In this document: positions 12,141-22,544 of the stretch, one piece after another
Numbering within the stretch: the first letter of the stretch is position 1
How the letters are laid out: each line of letters opens with the position of its first letter
Source of the DNA: Lactuca virosa
Taxonomy: Eukaryota; Streptophyta; Magnoliopsida; Asterales; Asteraceae
Direction: 5' to 3'
Assembly: GCA_928212115.1 (NCBI GenBank)
Contig: CAKMRJ010005523.1
Span: 246,349,482-246,413,481 of the forward strand
DNA length: 64,000 nt
Notes under the pieces: model-generated
Databases searched by the model: none
Told to the model about the DNA's origin: nothing
What the model saw: the letters and a program-made list of their open reading frames with translations, nothing else
Made by a program: the position numbers and the translations under genes

Positions 12141-13453
12141 TAGGGATGAGAGTAGGTCCAAACCTGGACCGGTAGACCCGGACCCGGAAAACCCGGGAAC
12201 CGGTTAATGAGATTTTTTAGGACCGGAAACCGGACCGGTATATACGAACCGGTTCCGGTTCGGTTCCGGGTAAGGTACCGGGTAAAGTGGGTCTAGAACC
12301 GGAAAACCCGGAAATATCAAAGTGGGTCGAATGGAACCGGGTAAAGTGGGTCTAAAACCGAAAAACCCGGGGAACCGGGTAAAGTGGGTCGAATGCATGT
12401 TTTAAAATTTCACAAAATACAAAAATAAAGCAGAGAAAAAAAAATTCGCAGCTTTGATATCCTAACTTTGGGAGAATATAAATCAATGAATATGAAACCA
12501 AAAATGACAAAATTATAGTCTAAAATCATGTACAAACTCTATACTACACTTTGGAAAAAACTACATGCTATTCCGACTTCAAACGAATTAAATATGCATG
12601 TTTTAAATCTATCACGAAATACAAAGAAAGTTGAAAAACATAAAATTTTCAGCTTTGATATCCCGACTTTGAAAGACTATAAGTCAATGAATAAACACCC
12701 AAAAATAACAAAATTATAGTCTAAAATCATGTACAAACTATAAACTACACTCTGTAAAAAACTTCATGCCTATCCGACTTCAAACGAATGAGATATGCAT
12801 GTTTTAAAACTATCACAGAATATAAAAAAAGTTGAAAAACATAAAATTTCCAGCTATGATATCCCAACTTTGAGAGACTATAAGTCAATGAATATAAACC
12901 CAAAAATGACAAAATTATAGTCTAAAATCATGTACAAACTATAAACTATACTATGGAAAAAACCTCATGCCAATCCGACTTTAAACGAATGAGATATGCA
13001 TGTTTTAAAACTATCACAGAATACAAAAAAAAAAAGCTGAAAAACATAAAATTTCCAGCTTTGATATCCCGACTTTGAGAGACTATAAGTCAATGAATAT
13101 AAACCCAAAAATGACAAAATTATAGTCTAAAATCATGTAAAAACTATAAACTATACTATGGAAAAAACCTCATGCCAATCCGACTTCAAACGAATGAGAT
13201 ATGCATGTTTTAAACTTTCCATAGAAACTGGTTTCGGCCCCTAAAACCGGTTCCGGTTCCTAACACGGTTCCGGTTCTTAAACCCGGTTTACCCGGACCC
13301 GAAGGACCCGAAACCCGGATTACCCGGAACCCGGATAGAGCCATTCTTTAAACCCGGGACCCGGACCGGTTTTACATATTCCGGTTCTAACGGTTCCGGT
13401 TCTGGTCCGATTCCGTTCCGGTTCCGGTTTTCCGGTTCTAAATCACATCCCTA
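12141..13453. mobile_element. hAT-type non-autonomous DNA transposon 1 (1313 bp)
   Basis: It is flanked by identical 8-bp duplications CCACTAAC (12133-12140 and 13454-13461). The ends are TAGGGATGAGA and, reversed, TAGGGATGTGA. Both arms (12150-12390 and 13230-13440) are made of degenerate CCGGTT / ACCCGG repeats. The centre is a tandem array (12395-13203). No transposase is seen. The 8-bp duplication and short inverted ends fit the hAT superfamily. Confidence 0.85.
12395..13203. repeat. Four tandem units of about 201-205 bp inside hAT element 1
   Basis: The marker ATGCATGTTTTAAA recurs at about 12395, 12596, 12797, 12999 and 13204, and AATTATAGTCTAAAATCATG at 12511, 12712, 12913 and 13118. 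The units differ by scattered substitutions. They look non-coding; the 63-codon frame at 12528-12719 is a by-product of one unit. Confidence 0.85.
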
Positions 13454-13751
13454 CCACTAACGACTTAACAAGGTACAAAGTGTAATTTCATGGGTAAGCA
13501 CCATATTCACATTTTCCTAAGTAACTAAGATATGGGAATTTATAAGTCTTTAGTTACTTTATATTTATCATTATACTTTTAATGAAGGGAGAATTAGAGT
13601 CCTATCCTACCCGTTCGGTTAGCGACCCTCCACCAGTCAAGGAAGCGGTGGGTGAGAGTGGACACCCATTAAACTGTCATTTTATAGGCAGTAACCCCCT
13701 TATAGACCGGCTTCATGAATGAGGCCTACTAACGGTAAGACTGACTTTGTT

Positions 13752-13753
<2 letters not shown>

Positions 13754-13822
<69 letters not shown>
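13754..13822. repeat. (AT)n microsatellite in the leader of copia C
   Basis: An uninterrupted AT run. D has only a short ATATAT at the matching leader position (about 50270-50285), so it expanded in C. Confidence 0.95.
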
Positions 13823-13826
<4 letters not shown>

Positions 13827-14452
13827 CCTATAATATTATAATAGTATAAGAGTAGAATTTTTAAACTTTAAAATTCTAGGGTTTGGAATTAAATGTTTCA
13901 AAAGTTAGACTGTTACATTTACAAATTCCAAAACTTTAGGGCAAGTTTTGAACTATTTAAAAACTTTTGGAATTCATAACTTGTGAGTTTAATATAGGTT
14001 TTAATGAAAAGACTCTTCAAAATCCATAACTTGAGGATAAGTTATGGAGTTCATAAAAACATTTATGGAAAAAGACTCTTCAAGTTCATAACCTATGATT
14101 TTAATGATCTCTTCAAAGGAAAAACTTTTCATTTTCCTTAACTTGAGGACAAGTTATGTAATTCATCCAAAACATTTAGATCAACTAATGTAGCTTACAA
14201 AATAAAACAATTTGTCAATGATCAAAATTAAACTCATAAGAACAAGACAATTCACATCAAACAAATTTCATGTAATTAGCCTAACCATATAAACTAACAC
14301 AAAACATGAAACTTTGACAATTATCTTTTAAATTGGATAAGAATGATCATTACCATATCAAAAACAGGTTTATAAGTTCAAAAATAGTTTAGGGTAATGA
14401 TCCTAGTCCAATTACAGCCTTAAAACTCGAAATTTTGCATCCAAGAGCACCA

Positions 14453-14539
14453 ACTCGTCGAGTGCATGAACTGACTCGGCGAGTTGGTCAGTTTATAGGG
14501 TGGACTCGGCGAGTTCCCCAGTGGACTCGGCGAGTCCAC
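14453..14539 (-). other. Cluster of ACTCGGCGAGT dyads behind the primer site of copia C
   Basis: Four copies: ACTCGTCGAGT at 14453-14463 and ACTCGGCGAGT at 14474-14484, 14503-14513 and 14525-14535. The last lies in a 19-bp dyad, GTGGACTCGGCGAGTCCAC. D carries a matching cluster at 49550-49632. A role in RNA packaging, dimerisation or protein binding is only a guess. Confidence 0.8.
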
Positions 14540-14614
14540 TGTCCAGACAGCAAAAAGTCGGTTTTTTTAAGCTTTGAAAACAAGTAGCATCAAGTATACA
14601 AGAAAACAACCCTA

Positions 14615-14627
14615 GGCTCTGATACCA
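14615..14627 (-). other. Primer binding site (initiator-Met tRNA) of copia C
   Basis: On the minus strand TGGTATCAGAGCC, one base after the LTR end, complementary to the 3' end of plant initiator methionine tRNA. Confidence 0.9.
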
Positions 14628-14628
14628 C

Positions 14629-15412
14629 TGAACGGTTTTGAGCATTCTAACACTCCTATGGTGTACATGCAACCCTAGATGCTTTGGATCTATGTTTTCT
14701 CTAATATACATGCAAACTTTTAATTTTCCAAAGCATCATCCTAACTAGCATACAATGGAGTATCTTTACTACAAATTCTAGTTAGATGACATACCTTTTG
14801 TTGTAGTTGGAAGCCTTGGACCTTTAAGAACTTAGTGCCCCAAGTGTTGCACCTCAAATGGAATCACAACACACCTTTGGACAAAGGAGACTTTTGAGAG
14901 AGTATCTTCTTGCACCAAAATCGTCCAGCCCTCTCGTATTCACTTAAGTGCCATTTTGGTAGCCATGAGGCTTCTTATATAGTGTGGCAAGATTAGGGTT
15001 ACACCATGTAAGCCTTAATGGCCATGACCTTCCATATTCCTTAGGATCCATGGGTTTAAACCTCCATGGATCATCCATGGGTTGTCACATGGGTTTAGCC
15101 CAACCTAAGGAATCATGGATCATTGTCCCACACCATAAGAATGAATGATTTACCAATCAACCCCTTATATTTAATTAGTCTCTTTTGATCACAAAATTAT
15201 TTCCAAATTAATTTTTGATCAATACCAATTAAATAATATGATTTCATATTAATATATTAGAACTTATAATATATTAACAAAGCATAAATAACCTCTTCTC
15301 AAAAGTCCATCCTATCAAGTTGTCTTGGTGATATGCAACCCAAATGGACCATGCTACTCTTGGGTCAAGTACATACCAATAATAGTTATGGGCTTAGACA
15401 CCTAATCCAACA
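14629..15412 (-). repeat. 5' LTR of copia C
   Basis: On the minus strand it starts TGTTGGATTAGGTGTCTAAG and ends AAAACCGTTCA, 784 bp long. It matches the LTRs of A and D. Its right edge meets degenerate gypsy E sequence at 15413. Confidence 0.9.
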
Positions 15413-16875
15413 ATAACTTCCTGGATACTAATAAGGACTAAGAATTCTTCTTGAGCAGATGACTGTCTTCGGTTACTATTATTAAAGCCCCCAATCTTAG
15501 AAGAGATCACATATCCTGATGGAAAATCGAACCTTAATCCTCCTCCCTTGACCAACTAAGGAGGATTCCAAATACTCTACCTAAAAGCTAAAAACCATAA
15601 ACAGTGTCCGATTAACCAATAGACAGAACCATCTCATCCCATATCCATAAAGAACCTAATTCGCAACCCGAACCAAACGAAACCCTTCTGTTCCTGGATC
15701 ATCTTACTGACAATTGGAAAAACAGAATTCCTAGCCTCTCATTGTGGCTGAAACATTTCATTTGTAAATAAGGTGACTTCCAACACGAGTCTCGCCCATA
15801 AGTGTCAATTCCAAACATTACTCGTATCTTGATAATCAAGGCTTTTCATATCCGACCTATCTGAGATCTCATGCATCCATGCTGACCTTTTACTAAATTG
15901 GGATGCGAAATCCCTAACGTACCATTGAGACTAACAGTCTTACGCATGGTTGTACAATGAGACTCTGCCCAAGATTCTAACTGATAAAGGCTACCCTAGC
16001 CTAATTATCACACGGATTCAATCCATTTCTCACAGAGTCTCCCTACTATAAATGTGATCTGACACCTTAACTAGGACATTTACTATCGGTTCCCATCCTC
16101 AGGAGTCACACACTTATTGCTTCACGATCAACCGTGATACTATCCAATCCGCTAGGACGCTCATGCTCGCAGATCAACCTGATCTCAACATCATCCCATT
16201 ATTGGTCTAGGGGCTTACGACCATCACTACATGCCCTAAACATATCCTCGAATGTGTGAATGGTCTGCTCACTCAAGATAAACTAACCAATCAAGCCTTG
16301 CCCATGGGTCTCACCTATACTATCATAACCAAACAGGCCTCGCCCATGAGTCTCACCCAATCTACGTAATCTAACATGCCTCATCCATGGGTCTCATCCA
16401 ACTAAGGTCTATACAAGCTTAAAACACCATCACAACTCCAACAATCCTCATTCCCAACAAGGAATGGTCAACCAACAATACGGTCCAACTCGACCCATGC
16501 GTGTGTTGTGATCCTCCTACAATAGAACAACCAATCATGTGATGGTCTAACTCATCCTAGTGAATGTTACGCCTCTTATCATAGACTTACAACATTTACA
16601 CAACAACCTATCAACCTTGTGAATGCTACGGCTACCCCATAGTCTTATAACACTTCTAAAACAACCATAGACCCAACCCATGGTCTTGCCAACCAACCAT
16701 AATACAAAACCAAGCTCAATATGAGTCGAAACCCCATCCTCTTAAATCCAAATTAAGTGTTCGATTGGTGCTTCAAAACCCAAAGCCTTTATCAGACAAG
16801 AACATTCAAAGAGGCTCTAACACAACCCTCAACCCGGACATAATCACATACCTGCCATGCGCCGCCACTACTGAT
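15413..16875 (-). other. Degenerate internal DNA of gypsy E, left of solo LTR F
   Basis: I find no readable domain on either strand. It holds a minisatellite-like stretch (about 16290-16400) repeating GCCCATGGGTCTCACC with variants about 45 bp apart. It continues across F at 19020 without loss, because the CTGAT target duplication flanks F. Confidence 0.5.
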
Positions 16876-17410
16876 TGTAACACCCATAAAATTCAAGCCA
16901 ATTTAAAACTTTTAAATCATTTAAAACCACTAAGTTATTACAATTTGTTTTTTCAAAATAGTTTAAACATCAGAGTTCCCAGAAATCATATTCATCAATC
17001 GAGGAAGTGTACGGTCACGCCTTCGCCTTCCCGCGGCTATCCGCTGAACCTGAAACAATAAATTGAAACTGTAAGCCCGAAAGCTTAGTGAGTTACCCTC
17101 AAAATACCCATACACACAATGATACACATACAATAACAAACAACATACAATGGGTCCAATCATCCATCGGGATGGAATACCCCAGGCCCTCAACCATCGG
17201 GTTGGAATGCCAACATAACCAATCAAACATGTGCACCTATATCAGATAATCATATAACAGTCTATAAAGACAACATACTAGGGTCCTATCATCCTCGGGA
17301 TGGAATACCCTCATCTACCAATCAACCATGTGCACATATAACATGTAATCTCCTACCATCATACTGACAGTCAGACCAAACTATAGGTCACTAAGCATAG
17401 CCACATCCGA

Positions 17411-17655
17411 TCTACCAGGATACCGATCAAGCAGATCATACTAACATATAACCATCTTATCTACCAGGATACCGATCTAACAGATCATACTAGCATATAA
17501 CCATCCTATCTACCAGGATACCGATCTAACATATCATACCAACATATAACCATCCTATCTACCAGGATACCGAGGTAACATATCATACCAGCATATAACC
17601 GTCCTATCTACCAGGATACCGATCTAACAGATCATAACAGTAACAATCCCAAATA
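17411..17655. repeat. 49-bp tandem repeat, five units, inside solo LTR F
   Basis: TACCAGGATACCGA recurs at 17413, 17462, 17511, 17560 and 17609, exactly 49 bp apart, with few substitutions between units. Confidence 0.9.
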
Positions 17656-18830
17656 ACAAATCAAAGGGCCGGCCTTGATGCCTTAGACCCTTGAGTACAG
17701 TGAGGACAACTCACCTCACAATGTCAGATCCGAACTGAAGAGTCGAACTCCCGAATTGCCGCCTCACCAATGATCCCGAACTATCCATATAATAAAACCA
17801 AGTGATTACACAATATAACAATCTTGACTAAGGGTCCACACAACTCATTAAGTCCATTCTCTTTATTGGGCCAAAGCCCAATACCATGTCCTTGACTTGA
17901 AAGTCCTTATGCAAAGCCCATTATTGGCCCAATTTACCAAATTGGGCCCAACTCCCTAATTGGGCCTCAATCCAAGATCCATTATCAAAACTTGGCCCAA
18001 ATCCAATTATTCAGAGAGTCCAGAAAAGCCCAAGCCCATCTAGTCCAAACACAGCCCAAAACCCGAAGCCCAAATGACACAAGCCCAACAGAGGAAATAC
18101 GCGGGGCGTACTCCTCTGGTACGCTGGGCGTACTCTCCCTATGTTGACCACCATCGGGGTGGTTGACCCAGTACGCTGGGCGTACTCGCGACTGAACCAA
18201 AACTCTCATAAGCGCTTAATGACTTAAGCACTTAAGCCCATATTTCAGATCCATCGACCAAAAGTGTCTGGGAACCATAAAGTCCCGAACTTTATCACTT
18301 GGGACGTCCAGAAAGCTCTTAATCCAAGGCCTTAATCCATTAAGACCTTTCTACTACATACATGGGACATCTTAAGCCATAGGGATCTCATTTTTACCAC
18401 TTAAGACCCCAACAAGGGTCTGAAAGGACATCCCATTTCGTCCAAAACATAACATGCACCATTTTGGGACTTTTAGGACAAGAATGCTTCCATAAAGCTA
18501 GAAAGACTAGATCTATCTCATACAAGCATACAGTTCCAAGCTTTTTACCTTCTGGAGCATCCAAAACAGATGATGAACCAAGATCCACAAGCCAATCTCC
18601 CCTCCTTGGCTCCTTGATGCACAAGCTGCTTCTTGAAGGCACAAAAAATACACTTATAAGCTCAAGATTGGTCACTAGGAGGCTAGGGTTCTATCAAGAC
18701 GGCTGAGGGAGGTGGGGAGTCTAAAAGAGATGAGAGGGTATGGACCATAAGGTGCTTAATACTCCACAAACCCTAAAAGTTAGGGTTCCATCCTGGCACA
18801 CGTATGCCCAACGTACACATGTGTACGCCC

Positions 18831-18858
18831 AGCGTACTAGGGCGCGCCCTAGTACGCT
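18831..18858. other. Perfect 28-bp palindrome in solo LTR F
   Basis: The arm AGCGTACTAGGGCG is followed at once by its exact reverse complement. It sits within a run of GTACGC/GCGTAC motifs (18795-18890) and is CG-rich in an AT-rich setting. Confidence 0.95.
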
Positions 18859-19024
18859 TAGCGTACCACATGTACGCCTGACGTACTACTTAAGTCTCCA
18901 AACTTACTATTTTGCCACTAGGGCCTCCTTTTGCCACTTCCTTCTAAATCAAGGGCCAAAATGACCTAATTAAAATCCGAGGGATGAATTTGAAGCTACT
19001 GGAAAGATGGGATGTTACACTGAT

Positions 19025-20133
19025 TCTTCACGTATTTGGGCAAGATAACCTGAACCCTCATTCCTGGTGCAAACATCAATCCATACCGCAACTGGGACTG
19101 GCTCTCCACTTGCCTAGGTTATGAAAGTCCTTGTTGCATGCCTGAAATTATTCCCAATAAATGGTTCTCCCTTACTCGGATTCATCTGCGCTCTGCCAAC
19201 CTCGTAATCGATGGATTTTTGAACAATCTCGCAGCCTTACTACTCCAATACTATCCTCCTGATCAAGAGCTAAGATTCCAAAACCAAACAGCCTAGGGTA
19301 TCCACTCCTGAACCATATCAGACACTTCACTACTCTTACATGAAAGCATCGTTACACCCAAAGCACATTCCCCTAATACAATTCCAAATCCTTGCATAAC
19401 TTCAACTGATGACAAAGGACAAATAAACCCTAGACTGGAACGGACGGATCAACAATCCAACAACCTACTTTCCGAAAAATCGATGCACTCAGAACATCGT
19501 CAACAGTTACAGTTCAAATCCTTTTTGACAACCCTAGCGGCTGATCAAACCCATGCGAACAATGCATCACCCACTCCTAGGAGTGATAGGTCACCATTAC
19601 TCTTACCCCACTAATGGTAGTGATCGTCTCCAAAAAGTTAATCAACTGTCAACTGACATCCAATCCAAGAGACACAATTACCCTGAATTCTTACTTCGTT
19701 GTCCCAGAAAGGAGAACAAGTTACCATCAGATATTGACCTAAAAACTTATGATGCGAGGACCAAACGTACATCACTAAAAACATGGACCTGACAGTATCT
19801 CACCCTGCACTCACATTTTGATCAATATGTTACACCTCTCAACCATGAAAGATCCCAACCAGCTTGAATTCAACTGATTCGATGAATTTACACTGCAACT
19901 CCTTCCGACTCATCATGTTGGATCTAACACATCAATCCGGCTGTTGGTCCTCCGAGCAGGAAACTATTATTGCTTCCGTATATGCTCACACTAATAATGG
20001 ATGGCGTCCTAAAACAGCTCAACCAGATGCACTCCAATAATGGCTCTTGGTATGAAAAATGACATATGACGATCTTCTGATAATAATAATCAGGCAATCA
20101 CAAAGAAACTACGATCCTATAGTGGGGACTTAA
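19025..20133 (-). other. Degenerate internal DNA of gypsy E, right of solo LTR F
   Basis: It lies where protease and RT should begin after gag on the minus strand, but I can read no domain. The short open frames here carry no family motif. Confidence 0.5.
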
Positions 20134-21063
20134 CTAAACCAAACATAACGTCTCAAACACCCAATCACATAAGCAAAAGCAATTAGAATGCATGAAGGAA
20201 TACATACCCGCAAGGTCTTGAAGTCTTGGCTCTACCTCTTGAAAGACCGTAGGTGATGGGGTCTGAGCCGCCCCAATCGAAAAACGTGTGCAACTTGCCA
20301 TAATATGACCAGGCTGATGACAACGATGAAACAGTTCTACCTCCAAGGTGCAATCTTGGCAAACATGACCCTTTTGTCCGCACCTACCATATTTGAACTT
20401 GTAGCACACAGGCTCGTGGGTACCTCCACCCTTTGTGAAAATGTCGTGGCCCCTCTGGCCTCCAACACTACGCATGGAAACATCAAGTTGCTTAGATGTT
20501 GTTAGCAGAGTCATATCATGAATCTGTTTCCTCTTTCCAAGTTGCATCTCCAAACCAAGCTCCCACTCCAGAGTCTCCTCGACAATCCCAACAGTTGCCT
20601 GATCAACTGAAATCTGGTCCTCGAACTAGATGACCAACCTGTCAGTGATATGACTAATAATGCCAGGCAATTCCTCTTGTAAGGTCCGTGAAACCTTGGC
20701 GACAATCCAATCATGGAATTGATCCCCCTGAAATCAGGATAAATATCCCATCTTCGATCCCTCGGAGAAAGGACTAGCAATAGGATCCTCCTCCCCAAAG
20801 AACTTTGGGTCTCCACAAGCCTTGAACTCCCGATGAGAGAGATTTTGTGACCCCAATAGTCATGTTGCAATCTCAGCCCGAAAATCCTTGATATGCTCAT
20901 CCAAGAGCTCTATGATCCCTTCCATGATGGTACCAAACATCATAGGAGTCGCATCCAAAATACCGCGAGTGATCTCCGACATAACAAACTCGCGTACCCT
21001 CTCACTAATCGGCTCATCACCAAATCCCGAACCTGAACGAGAACCTCCACCACGAGTGCTCAT
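20134..21063 (-). pseudogene. Gypsy gag pseudogene (element E)
   Basis: The start MSTRGGGSRSGSGFGDEPIS at 21063 is typical of Tekay-like gag, followed by a charged helical stretch to about 20860. After frameshifts, the C-terminal region (20553-20134) has two damaged zinc knuckles: one around CGQKGHVCQDC, and one reading FHRCHQPGHIMASC where a Cys is expected in place of Phe. Only about 300 bp separate the N-terminal part from the knuckles, so most of the capsid domain appears deleted. Confidence 0.75.
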
Positions 21064-21903
21064 CACCATACTGAAAAGAAACCACACAAATGATCAGAAC
21101 TTACCCAAAGAATCCTCAACTTCCAAGCTTCTTAGAATCCTCGCGACTTTCCTTAATTCGAGTATGGATCCTGTGCTTTCAGTAGTACGGGCCCAATACT
21201 ACCTTCCACACCTATCCATACTTTCCTCAAGAATCATCTTGAATCCTCTAAGTTACCTTCTCAACTATTACTCTGAGTACACGCTAAACAACACATCCAA
21301 ACCCACTTAAACACTTCATAGGCTCTCCTAGGTTCCTCTCCTCACCCTGCCATCAGCTACCGAAGAACTCCCACTTATGTTAGTTAACTACTTCATGAAT
21401 ACAATTACATGTAACAAAACTTATATAATACTTTGAATAAAAGACTCAACCCTACAATGATTAGACTCAGACGAGATCTGCGTAATATGGCCAAATCAAT
21501 CACTCTGAGATTATTTAACCTTTGCAGCACGTAACTTAAAGTATTCACTTAATAGTTAACTTCCATCAACAAGAGTCCCACAAAGCACAAAGCAAGCAGC
21601 ATTGGAGCATCAAGAAATCTAAACCAAGGCATCACCTAAAGGCATCTATCCTATCATTCTATCATGCAATCCTGAGCAGATCCTTAGCGCTAATCTAGCA
21701 TGCAATTCTCATAACATATAACATAACATTATGTATGGGTATTATGGGAATTAGTTACTTGAGCTCGGATGATTGCACACATAAGACCCCCTTTTTCTTT
21801 GTAAAAGTATTTTTAGAAAACTTATTTTCTTTCAAAAAGATTACCAATTCCTCAGTTTGAGTTCAAACACACCCGAGAGTGTGCCCAAATCCCTCAAACC
21901 AAT
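21064..21903 (-). other. Leader of gypsy E between primer site and gag
   Basis: Untranslated leader of about 840 bp; nothing coding seen. Confidence 0.5.
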
Positions 21904-21916
21904 GCTCTGATACCAA
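21904..21916 (-). other. Primer binding site (initiator-Met tRNA) of gypsy E
   Basis: On the minus strand TTGGTATCAGAGC, two bases from the LTR edge, complementary to the initiator methionine tRNA 3' end. Confidence 0.85.
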
Positions 21917-21918
21917 CT

Positions 21919-22503
21919 TGTAACATCCCAGACATATTAAGTAAAATTTTTATTTTAAATCAATCAAAAACACCAATCATTCATTCCAAAAACCATCAAA
22001 GTATGCTAATGTATAAAATAGTTATCAGAGTACAAATAATATCCTCAAATGCAAAACATTCGTGGATGCGATGCAATCACGTCAAGCTCTTCCCCTTGGA
22101 ACCGGAAGTACCTGAAAAACATTTTAAACATAAACCGTAAGCACAAAGCTTAGTGAGTTCCCCAAAATACCGCATACCATACATACATATCAACACAAGG
22201 CTAAAACGGGTATATTTCTCCCCTTGGTCTATTTCACCCCTGAGACCCTTCCGACTCATTCAGTATTTTTCAACCGAACGGGTCTATTTCACCTCCCGGG
22301 TCTATTTTACCCTAGAGCCCCTTCCTATTCAATCAATATTTTTCAACTGAACGGGTCTATTTCACCCTTGGGTCTATTTCACGCCACATACATATAACAT
22401 CCATGCATACATCAAGAGCCACAAAGACAACAAGCACAAACGACACCTAGTGTCCTACAGTATAATGAGAAGACTCACCTTAATCAATAATAGATAATTC
22501 TCA

Positions 22504-22544
<41 letters not shown>

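Larger units (their letters stand above)
10079..15412 (-). mobile_element. Copia-type LTR retrotransposon C, 5' part, same family as A and D
   Basis: On the minus strand the order is 5' LTR (15412-14629), primer site (14627-14615), palindromic motif cluster (14539-14453), leader, gag (11659-11027) and integrase remnant (10420-10080). The sequence stops abruptly where the LTR of B ends, so B is inserted in the pol of C and the rest of C lies off-window to the left. A hAT-type element (12141-13453) interrupts the leader. The 5' LTR abuts remnants of gypsy E, so C itself sits inside E. Confidence 0.85.
16876..19019 (-). repeat. Solo LTR F (gypsy type, 2144 bp)
   Basis: As written it begins TGTAACACCC and ends GATGTTACA, with an exact 5-bp target duplication CTGAT on both sides (16871-16875 and 19020-19024). 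No internal region is present, so it is a solo LTR left by recombination between two LTRs. It contains a 49-bp tandem repeat, two GTACGC...GCGTAC palindrome clusters (18100-18190 and 18795-18890) and, in the minus sense, a weak TATA-like GTATTAAGC (about 18753-18762) just after the second cluster. Minus orientation is chosen because layout and motifs match the E LTR. Confidence 0.9.

Noticed and set aside
20305..21310. Plus-strand frames of 66 and 140 codons (20305-20505 and 20888-21310)
   Set aside because: Antisense to the gag remnant and leader of E; no recognisable protein.
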